Below are positions 56,122 through 64,000 of a stretch of DNA of 64,000 nt, in pieces. The position numbers were made by a program, and so were the translations under genes. Source of the stretch: Toxorhynchites rutilus septentrionalis (Eukaryota > Arthropoda > Insecta > Diptera > Culicidae); assembly GCF_029784135.1 (NCBI RefSeq), contig NC_073746.1:96213515-96277514 (forward strand). The letters run 5' to 3'. Below the pieces are notes generated by a model. It worked only from the letters and a program-made list of their open reading frames with translations. It searched no databases and was not told the origin of the DNA. The first letter of the stretch is position 1, and each line of letters starts with the position of its first letter.

Positions 56122-56880
56122 GTGCCAACTACCTTCGAACAGCCACAGTACCTTCGCTCTTGTCCTTCAAGTCGTCCCGGCCCTGAGTATAGTGTTGACG
56201 AAGGGGTCTTCCGATCTGCCTCCCATGGCAAGTACTCCATAAGGAATGGCAAATCTTGTTCTGATGTCTACTCACCCCACAGGAATGAGCAACAACAGAG
56301 AAATGGCAGTCCTGATTCCTCGGATATCTTAATTTACTACCAAATCGTTGGTGGTATCAACAGCTCTCTCGTAGAGTACCAATTGGCTCTGAGTGATGGC
56401 TCCTACGACATTTACGCCTTTTCCGAAACCTGGCTCAATGGAAACACTGCAAGTCAGCTGTTCGACAACTCTTACTCCGTCTACAGGCAGGATCGTTCGT
56501 CGCTGAATAGTAACAAACGCACGGGATGTGGTGTATTGTTGGCTGTTTACTCAAGGATCAAATCCCGTACGCTCAATCCTCCGAGTTGCTCGACGGTAGA
56601 GCATCTCTGGATTGCTATTACCACTTTGGACGCTACACTTTACCTGTGCGTAGTTTACATGCCTCCTGATAGGATAAACGATGGACTATTGATCAACCAA
56701 CATCTTGACTCTCTCTATTGGGTTGTTTCACAAATAGGACCGAGAGACAACATTATGATTCTGGGCGACTTCATCTTGAGCTCAAGCTCTTGGCAGCATA
56801 ACACGCATGGCTTTTTCTACCCGGTTTCTTCGCAATCCTCGATCTGCTTGACATCACAACTGGACCGCTGCCTGGACCTT
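56122..56880 (+). pseudogene. LINE endonuclease domain, catalytic positions changed
   Basis: The frame is open for 253 codons and covers an AP-endonuclease-like domain: YQIVGGINSSLVEYQLAL (first motif, where Asn is usual after YQ), YDIYAFSETWLNG (Glu motif intact), RTGCGVLLAVYSRIKS, VEHLWIAITT, LCVVYMPPDR, and IMILGDFILSSSSWQ (usually GDFN). Two conserved asparagines are therefore isoleucines. The first about 75 residues look like ORF2 leader or untranslated sequence rather than the domain. The frame ends in junction sequence near 56880, before the reverse transcriptase, where homology jumps to an inverted segment. Confidence 0.85.
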
Positions 56881-56881
56881 T

Positions 56882-57023
56882 AGGCATAAATCTGTGTTGT
56901 TCCAATGAGATATACTGTGAACAACTTTGCATTAACGCCTGAAGCACGATCAGCTCAAACAACTTCGAGGTGGCACATAATGCAGCAATACCTCGATAGT
57001 TCGAAACGCTCCGTTTGCAGCCT
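56882..57023 (-). pseudogene. Inverted piece of the LINE reverse-transcriptase fingers
   Basis: On the minus strand the segment reads GCKRSVSNYRGIAALCATSK, then LFELIVLQALMQSC and YISLEQHRFMPK. This is the fingers region that should directly precede RSTTTNLTCFTSF, which begins on the plus strand at 57881 beyond the MITE. The segment therefore belongs to the same LINE but is turned around in place. Its ends abut the endonuclease on one side and the MITE target site on the other. Confidence 0.83.
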
Positions 57024-57026
57024 TTA

Positions 57027-57877
57027 GGTGGAAACAGAATGCCGCGTTGTGCGTTGCTTCTCATCAGCTGTCATTGCTTGCGTTTTGTACTAAAACATTT
57101 GCCCGACGCAGTCTGTTGATTTGCAGTCACAATCTAGCATTCGCGTCACCGCTTTTAATGTAAACAAAAACAAAATAAAATTCGTATGAAAATCTTGTTC
57201 TTATAATGTCCACGGATCAGTTGAATGTTTTTAAAAACAACACATTGCCATATCCGCGCTGGCGGCATTGAACTTCGTTCACTAGTTTAGGGGAGCGTGA
57301 AAGAATAGCTGATTTTCAGTCGGAATGAACACCGTTTTCAAAATTAAAATTATGAATTTAAATTAGCTTTTCCATATCAAACTAGTATTCCATTCAAATG
57401 AAAAACATTTTTGTTTGCAGGTGGTGAAAAAGTCTCATACGAAAATTGATTATGAAGACAACTCTATATTATGATGAAAAAATTCAGCAACAATGTTGGA
57501 ATTGTTTAGCCATATGGTTGAATGAAAGTCAGAAACACGTGTTTCAAATAATCAAATAACATGATGTGAAAATTTTCATTCGAATTTTAGAATTTAAAAA
57601 CCGGCTTCGTGTCTTCTAATCTGATAGAGATTACACTAACGAGTTTGGGATCCAAATTATGGCCCTAATTTGAAGTTGCCACCAGATGTCGACACCATGC
57701 CACTGCCATCGATAATTCGGCGCAAGCAGTTTAGAACAAATGCTAGCGTTTAGTACAACGATGCTAATGACGCAACGCATTATTGTGTTTGACTAAATGG
57801 AAACACACATATTTAAAATGAAGTGTCAAAGCACAATTGTCGCAATGCGACGCATAGCGCGGCATTGTGGTCCCACC
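57027..57877. mobile_element. PIF/Harbinger-like MITE, 851 bp, TTA duplication
   Basis: The left end GGTGGAAACAGAATGCCGCG and the right end (reversed GGTGGGACCACAATGCCGCG) form imperfect inverted repeats of about 33 bp. TTA lies on both sides (57024-57026 and 57878-57880), the three-base target typical of PIF/Harbinger elements. No transposase is present. Confidence 0.65.
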
Positions 57878-57880
57878 TTA

Positions 57881-59055
57881 AGCGTTCCACGACCACTAAC
57901 TTGACGTGCTTCACCTCGTTCGTGATACATCAAATTGAGAATGGACTACAAGTAGACGCTATCTACACCGATTTATCCGCAGCGTTTGATAAGATGAATC
58001 ATCGAATAGCAGTAGCTAAATTTAACAAACTTGGAATGAGTAACCAAATGGTCATCTGGATCCGATCGTATCTAACTGGTCGTAGCATGGTAGTCAAAAT
58101 TGGAGATCATGTTTCATCACCGTTTCCGGTTTGGTCTGGTGTTCCGCAGGGCAGTCACCTAGGACCATTTTTGTTCCTGCTGTACATGAACGATGTCAAC
58201 TTCACGATGAAATGTCTGAAACTCTCGTATGCCGATGACCTGAAGCTCTACTACGTGATACAGCAACCGCGAGATGCATTATTCCTGCAACAACAATTGG
58301 AAGCTTTTGCCGAATGGTGTCTAACAAATCGTATGTCGCTTAACGTGTCGAAGTGCTCCGTTATTTCATTCGGGCGTAAACACACACTCTTCTGCTTTGA
58401 CTACACATTGGCAGGCGTACAACTCAAACGCGAATCAACAGTCAAGGACTCGGGGATTCTGATCGACGCTAAAATGAGTTTTAAAGATCACGTCACATAT
58501 GCTGTATCTAAAGCCACTTCGCAATTAGGGTTTCTTTTTCGCTTTGCCAAAAAATTTAAGGACGTTTACTGCCTAAAAGCCTTATATTGTTCAATTGTGC
58601 GTCCTATCCTGGAATACTCATCTATTGCTTGGTCACCGCACTACCAAAATGGAACACAACGCATTGAATTTGTTTAAAGGAAATTCATTAGATTTGCACT
58701 TCGTCACCTCAGCTGGAAAGATCCTTTGAATTTGCCAAGCTACACAAGCCGATGTAAGCTCATCAACCTGGAACTATTGGACGCGAGACGCAAGGTAACG
58801 AAAGCATGCTTCGTTGCAAATCTCTTGCAGGGCAATATCGATTGTCCTATACTGCTCCGTATGCTGCACATTAATACCCGTCGTCGTCATCTACGATCAC
58901 ACTCATTTCTCATTATACCTCATGCTAGAACGAACTATAGCCTACATGAACCAGTGCGGAGTATGTGTCGTGTTTTCAATAAGTGTTACTTTGTGTTTGA
59001 TTTCAATGTGTCACAAGAATCGAATAAGCGCAAATTTAGACGACTTTTTTGTTAG
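57881..59055 (+). pseudogene. LINE reverse transcriptase, one nonsense codon
   Basis: The frame begins RSTTTNLTCFTSFVIHQIEN and runs through motif A (IYTDLSAAFDKMNH), motif B (SGVPQGSHLGPFLF), motif C (LSYADDLKLYY, both Asp present), the thumb (SGILIDAKMSFKDHV) and RPILEYSSIAWSPHY. TAA at 58675-58677 interrupts it, but the same frame continues with RKFIRFALRHLSWKDPLNLP to a natural stop at 59053-59055. There is no RNase H. The C-terminal block (LLQGNIDCPILL, FNKCYFVFDFNVSQ) matches the LINE at 23608-25659, showing they are related families. The N-terminal fingers are displaced into the inverted segment. Confidence 0.9.
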
Positions 59056-59260
59056 TTTACGGTGTTGTCAGTTTAAACATTTGTATTGTTAGTTTAAGTT
59101 AGTTTAAGTACTAATGTCATTGGGATGGAAATCATCTGTTGGCAAATACAAAGCAATACAATACAATACAATTTGCGTGGTATTGAGGAAGCAGCTGAAG
59201 ATGGTAGATTCAGGATTATAACTTGTTCTCGCCAGAACAATACTTAAGCTGACCATTTGT

Positions 59261-60320
59261 GTGCCAATGGATGGCCAAATGTCTTCAAATTGCATGAAAC
59301 ATCTCGAAATTTTTTTTTGTCCAAAATCGACACTCTGAGACTCTGGGATTTTTTCGGAATACCAGGCAAAATGTATGGTTTAGGGTGCCAATGAAAATCG
59401 TCATATCGATTTTTCATACGGGACTCCCTGCGAAATGTTGATTTGCACGATAAAATACCCTAAGCAAAACATTAGCTCATTCGGACTTCATTTACTGTTG
59501 TCGCAGATGTCAAAATAAAAGTTTTCTGAAAACCGAAAAATCACCCAAAAATCAGTAAGGAAATCGGGGGTTTCAAGTAAAAAAAAGTTTTTGATGCCAA
59601 ATGTCTTAGAATTGCATGACGAATTTTTTTTCGAGATAACAGTAAATCTCGACGTTTCGTGTGATTTTAAGACATTTGGCATCGAAAACTTTTTTTTTTG
59701 AAAACTCCGATTTCCCCCCTTGGGTGATTTTTCGATTTTCAGAAAACTTTAATTTTGATTTTTTTGATTTTTTGATTTTAAATTTTCATTTTGTAAATGT
59801 AATCCAAATGAGCTAATATTTTGCATAGGGTATTTTATCGTGCAAAGCAACATTTCGCATGAAATGAAAAATCGTATCGTATGAAAAATCGATATGACGA
59901 TTTTCACGAAAATCGATATGGCGATTTTCACGAAAATCGATATGACGATTTTCACGAAAATCGATATGACGATTTTCATTGGCACCCCAAACCATACATT
60001 TTGCCTGGTATTCCGAAAAAATCCCAGAGTCCCAGAGTGTCGATTTCTGACAAAAACAAAATTCGAGATGAAAAAATTCATGAAATTTTCGCGATGAAAA
60101 ATTTCATGCAATTTCAAGGCATTTGTCATCGAATTTTTTTTTCGAAAACCCCGATTTCCTATGCTTCCCCCTTGGGTGACTTTTCGGTTTTCAAAAAACT
60201 CAAATTTTGACGGCTGTGCGACACTAGTGAATGAATTTTGCAAAGGGTAGTTTTTCGTGGGAATTTACATGTTTAATCAAGTTCGCTTTGAAAATTCGAG
60301 ATGGCCATTTTCATTGGCAC
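59261..60320. mobile_element. Fold-back element, second copy, about 1.06 kb
   Basis: It begins GTGCCAATGGATGGCC and ends GGCCATTTTCATTGGCAC, which are inverted. The interior blocks appear in mirrored order about a centre near 59630 (GATGCCAAATGTCTTA versus TAAGACATTTGGCATC; CCGAAAAATCACCC versus GGGTGATTTTTCG). A third, partial arm follows from about 60010. It carries the 24-bp tandem array at 59883-59979. Confidence 0.82.
59883..59979. repeat. Tandem array of four 24-bp hairpin units
   Basis: Units GAAAATCGATATGACGATTT followed by TCAC repeat four times (59883-59907, 59908-59931, 59932-59955, 59956-59979); one has G for A at one position. Each unit is itself a hairpin: GAAAATCG and CGATTTTC around ATATGA. 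As 24 is divisible by three, open frames through it show false octapeptide repeats. Confidence 0.93.
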
Positions 60321-62749
60321 TCTACTGACCACTGACATTATGTCGTTTTTTATGTTTTTCAATATCAATATACGCATTGCACTGAGCAATCATTGCGCAC
60401 GCGATGGCAATTCATGGAAACAACAACATTATTTGCAAAAACATACAGAAGCACTCTCTACCGGATCAGATGAAAATCAATGCAATTCCTCCACCGAACG
60501 AGATTACACCACTATGTGCGATATTTTCTATTCTATTCTATATAAAAAACGCTGCTGTGCTTTTATCATTCTAAATAACTGTTCGATAGCTGGAGCGAGA
60601 CTGTAATTTGCTGATGATGATGTTTGATGATGATAATTATAATTAATTATGGATGCTCTAATCTTTCTCAATTGGAAAGGTCAATTTAAAAAAAAAACAA
60701 TAAAATAATCTTTCGGCCAAGAAAAAAGCGATTGGGGAAGCCTCCCTGTCGCTGTTGTCTGATCGTTAGCTGGATGACCGACGCGTACCTGATTCGCAGT
60801 GGTATATAAATAATTGTACCTCTTGCTGATACATTAACTGCTCTCGTTATATACAGCACAAATGAGTAAGCACAGAAATGAACGAATGGGTTGAAAAATG
60901 GAAATGCTCCCAACTTTCGTTTAAACCATTTACGGACAATGGAAAGCAATGTTAGAAATTTTCACCAATCCGCCTAGAAAGGTTTCTGAGCAAAGTTTCA
61001 GAGTTGTCCAGAAAACAGACTTGCCACAAGAAAAAAACTGATCGAATGTTGTAAAAATGGCTTGATCTATTCTGAACGAAGATTTATTTGAATATTCTGA
61101 ACATTTCGTGCCCTATTTACACGGTCTAAGAGTGTTTTTCTCTGCAGCTTCTATTAGATTGAATTGCACCTAGAATATCCGCTAAATGATGGTCTATAGT
61201 TTTTTAATTAGAAATTTTTGTGATTCAAGTCCTGAAAATTTTGTTCTGAGATTGAAATGTAGGAAACTGTTTAAGTGTTTATTAAAAGTATCAAATAAAT
61301 TCAAAAAAAAAACACTGAAAACAAATATTTTTCCAAAAAAAAATTTGTAAGGGGTTGTATCACACAGAGAGCTCGATGTTTCTTGTTGCAAGCACCAGAT
61401 CGTGTGTGGAGGGAGAGAGGTTAGGACTCCGACTGTTGCGTGGACGTAGTTATTCAACATTCGATAAAAATATTAGAGGAACAGAGCGCAAAGTTGTAAA
61501 TTTTAGGTGATTGAAATAATGTAACTTCACAAAAAATCAACGCATGCAGATGAGATCTACTTCATTTTAAAGTTTCAAGTTTTGAAAATCGGCTGAGCGT
61601 GTCAATATGAAACGTTCACAGTTATATAGGCATTACAAAAATACACGATAGCTATATTACAGAGACTCGCACAGTCTGTGACACCGTGGGTGAGTAAACC
61701 AGTTATGAGTTTGCACGCTAGTACTGGTGGGTTAATTATTCATCATCCAAATCGAAGGGGAAATTTTTAATTCAAACAGGAATATCTCTGTATAGAAAGG
61801 TCCTACAGGAACGTTCTAGGATTCTAATGAAAACTGTTGCATAAGATTAAAAAATTGTATTGGGCTACAAAAAGCATAAAAAAACAAAACTAAATCGATT
61901 TTTTTATTCCTTCCCGATACTTTTGTCCATTTCATCAACAAACTCATATAAACAATTGTTCGTAAAATATTCCAGAATTTGAAAGTTGAAGCTCGGAAAT
62001 GAGGTGTAATCCACCATTTCAAAACCACCTAAAAATTTCGACTCCACACTTTCTTCATTTGAGCAACTTTGCATACTTGAAATCATTAAAAAACATAAGA
62101 TAATCAAAAACAAACATAAATTTTTTATAAATTCTTTACAAAAATTTATATCTAAAAAACTATGATACCTTCAAAATTTTGGTTAAAGGATGAAATGTTG
62201 GAAATTGTTCAAATTTTCATTTCAAAAATACAAAAAAAGTTCAAAGAATTTCACTGAAAAAAAAATTTTTTTTTTAAATTAAAATTCATTTTTCTCAAAA
62301 ACGCATTATTTTAAAATTCTCAAAAAATATTAATAGACAATTTTCTTACACTTTTCTACAAGTCGTCCATACATCGAAAGATGGGCACTTTCACAGGGAA
62401 AAAGTTTTTCTAACAACAACTTTTTCATGTCTTCTTTGAAAAAAATTACAAATAGTGCTAATTCTGTTTAAAGTCAAGATAGCGATACAGTGTTTGCGAC
62501 AAAGTCTTATTTCTTATTGAAACATGAGCTTTTGTCGAAGACGTTAACTTTCTCTCATTTATGGTTCTGGAATATAAGGTATCTTTGTATTAAGACTGCT
62601 CAAAAAATAATGTTTTACTCGTAACATTTTTGTGTGTAGATTCTCACGTTTGACGTGTTCTTGACATGTTTCTAAATAAAAAAAAAGTTTTCAGTACATG
62701 TAGATCACAATGATTCATACATAAAAATGTTACGAGTTAATCATTAATA
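60321..62749. other. No gene seen
   Basis: Mostly very AT-rich. 60840-60960 resembles 48310-48440. GGGGTTGTATCAC at about 61351 resembles 47522-47535. No frame here has recognisable protein content. Confidence 0.4.
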
Positions 62750-63112
62750 CAGGTCGGACTCGATTATATACAGACTCGATTGTATACAATTTTGGACTCG
62801 ATTATATACAGTTTCAGAATTTTTTTTATGTTTCAAATATCTCACGAAAAAACACTACCTTTCAACGTTAAGGTGAAATTGAAGAGGCTTTTATATGTAC
62901 AAGGGGGTCAAAATCGTGATTTTTGAAGATTTTGCTTGAATTTTCATCAGGAATTGTTTATATCGATATTGCAACGACTTCTCATCTTTCTAATGGAAGT
63001 CTTCTGTGGCGTACTTTTTAATGTAGCGCCTGTTTGAGGCAACAGAGTTCGAAACAAACAAAAATGGATTTTTCTCATCGAATATGATCTTCTATCACCT
63101 TCCCAATTTTAT
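62750..63112. mobile_element. Tc1-type MITE, second copy, cut by a LINE
   Basis: It begins CAGGTCGGACTCGATTATAT like the element at 21953 and matches it through CCTTTCAACGTTAAG, AATCGTGATTTTTGAAGATT and GAATTGTTTATATCGATATT to about 63112, with an internal deletion relative to the first copy. The right end is not visible because a LINE follows. Confidence 0.82.
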
Positions 63113-64000
63113 AATTTATTTATTTATTTGGCAGACTTATCTCACTTCTTAACTAGGCGAACCTAGCCAGAATTTTCACCTGCCCCCGGGCTTCTGAATG
63201 CCAAAGGGGGACTAGGCTCTGCGGAATGCACGTATCTGCATGCTCGTGCTGTTTTAGTCCTGACCGAGGAATTGTCGGACAATCGCGCAGGTGCTAAGGA
63301 TGACCGACTTTTGGATGCCGGCCAATTCCTTCTCGATGTTCAACACCTTTAGCGCTTCCAGAAGTGTCTTCGGGATAATTCCAGTTCCAGAGAGAACGAC
63401 TGGAACAATTCTTGGGACCTCCCTTAGCCCCCACAGTTCCTTGAGCTCCACGGCCAATGGTCGGTACTTGCAGATTTTGCGACCGTGGGTCTCCTCCAGA
63501 TTCTGGTTCAGTGGAATAGCGACATCGATGATGGTGACTTTGCGGTCGCTCTTGTCGTAAACCATTATATCTGGGCGGTTGTGGTGGATCGAGAGGTCGG
63601 TCAGAACAGTGCGATCCCAGTACAGCTTGAAACGGTCATTTTCCAGGACAGGTGCAGGCAGGTACCGGTAGTTTGGTACGTTGTCTTCCAGTAGAGCACA
63701 TTGGAGCGCCAGTTGTCGATGAACAATACGGGCCACGTTGTTGTGGCGCTCGGTGTAGGCTGCGTTGGCCAAAACGGGACAGCCTCCCATAATGTGCTCT
63801 ATGTTTTCACCTGGTTGATGGCACATCCGGCAAATGTCATCAACGTCTTGATGCCAGACGTACCGCCTGCAGTTTCTCGTCGGCATTATCCTGTCCTGGA
63901 TGGCTATCATGTCGGCTTCTACTACTGAAGAGAGTTCACCACGCGTTAGCCACAGATTAGATGCGGCCTTGTCGACGTGTGGCCGGTCCAGTTGATGGGG
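63113..64000 (-). mobile_element. R2/R4-type LINE with restriction-like endonuclease, continues past the window
   Basis: On the minus strand the 3' end is an AT-rich tail (63113-63131, containing AAATAAATAAAT), followed in the upstream direction by about 120 bp of untranslated sequence and an open frame to the window edge. It has inserted in the right part of the MITE copy at 62750. The target duplication cannot be judged because the other end is outside. Confidence 0.75.
63254..64000 (-). CDS. LINE C-terminus: zinc-binding motif and restriction-like endonuclease, partial
   Basis: The frame is open from the window edge (HQLDRPHVDKAASNLW) to the stop at 63254-63256, about 248 codons. Visible: MIAIQDRIMPTRNCRRYVWH, a CCHC motif (ICRMCHQPGENIEHIMGGC), YTERHNNVARIVHRQLAL, then the endonuclease core with RPDIMVYDKSDRKVTIIDVA, resembling the PD-(D/E)xK motif of restriction-like endonucleases, and the C-terminal block VPVVLSGTGIIPKTLLEAL and STCAIVRQFLGQD. 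In R2- and R4-type LINEs this domain follows the reverse transcriptase and cuts the target DNA. No stops or frameshifts are seen. The methionine at 63908-63910 is internal, not the start. Which of the restriction-like-endonuclease clades it belongs to I cannot settle from this part. Confidence 0.8.
   Translation of the reverse strand, partial: PHQLDRPHVDKAASNLWLTRGELSSVVEADMIAIQDRIMPTRNCRRYVWHQDVDDICRMCHQPGENIEHIMGGCPVLANAAYTERHNNVARIVHRQLALQCALLEDNVPNYRYLPAPVLENDRFKLYWDRTVLTDLSIHHNRPDIMVYDKSDRKVTIIDVAIPLNQNLEETHGRKICKYRPLAVELKELWGLREVPRIVPVVLSGTGIIPKTLLEALKVLNIEKELAGIQKSVILSTCAIVRQFLGQD

Larger units (their letters stand above)
55430..59171 (+). mobile_element. LINE of the CR1/Jockey group with internal inversion and MITE insertion
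   Basis: In order: ORF1 end with zinc knuckles (to about 55990), endonuclease (56122-about 56875), an inverted piece of the reverse-transcriptase fingers (about 56882-57023), an 851-bp MITE (57027-57877), the rest of the reverse transcriptase (57881-59055), and a 3' tail of CAATA units (59149-59171). Excluding the MITE it is the longest LINE copy in the window, with parts of both ORFs. The linker between endonuclease and reverse transcriptase is deleted. Confidence 0.88.

Noticed and set aside
59883..59979. CRISPR-like array of 24-bp repeats
   Set aside because: Units are directly adjacent with no spacers, lie inside a fold-back transposon, and the genome is an insect's.
1..64000. Endogenous viral elements
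   Set aside because: All polymerase-like sequences seen carry LINE-type RT motifs or transposase catalytic motifs; I saw no viral replicase, capsid or glycoprotein signature.

Overview
The window looks like intergenic or intronic DNA of a culicine mosquito, probably Aedes-like. It is AT-rich and consists mostly of nested, decaying transposable elements. The mosquito call rests on the mix of families: LOA-clade LINEs with a C-terminal RNase H, a Tc1/mariner element with DD37E spacing (the ITmD37E type known from mosquitoes), a DD41D element, a Jockey-clade fragment, tRNA-derived SINEs and Helitron-like repeats ending CTAG. I see no intact host protein gene, no rRNA or functional tRNA gene and no CRISPR array. 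The only host-gene remnants I recognise are two broken histone H2A copies.

Layout. 0-12 kb: two copies of a Helitron-like repeat (1-1871 and about 7496-11354), each split by a different LOA-clade LINE with a perfect target duplication; between them lie a Jockey-clade fragment and nested Tc1/MITE elements (5420-7301). 12-18 kb: a GA microsatellite, a long inverted repeat (13474-14120), and two H2A pseudogenes on the minus strand, the second split by a DD37E element (16385-17664). 18-27 kb: another Helitron-like copy, a nearly whole DD41D element (19911-21210), a Tc1 relic split by a MITE, a LINE with a 683-codon open frame (23608-25659) and a short LOA copy (26402-26964). 27-31 kb: mostly low-copy-looking DNA without a recognisable gene.

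31-48 kb: a fold-back element of about 1 kb, pogo-like MITEs, a large imperfect inverted repeat containing a LINE 3' end, two tRNA-derived SINEs with perfect target duplications, a fourth Helitron-like end, and piggyBac-like MITEs. 48-52 kb: transposase relics and a mariner (DD34D, 50881-52114). 52-55 kb: no recognised repeats. 55.4-59.2 kb: a LINE with ORF1 zinc knuckles, endonuclease and reverse transcriptase, damaged by an internal inversion and a MITE of about 850 bp. 59.3-60.3 kb: a second fold-back element carrying a 24-bp tandem array of small hairpins. 62.7 kb to the end: a MITE copy split by a LINE whose C-terminal reverse transcriptase and restriction-like endonuclease region is still open and runs off the window.

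The genes do not form a pathway. Their shared story is insertion history: target duplications and split elements allow several relative ages to be read directly. The best leads are the inverted-and-split LINE at 55-59 kb, the H2A remnants with their promoter-like sequence, the hairpin at the 3' end of the first LOA-type LINE, and the fold-back elements.
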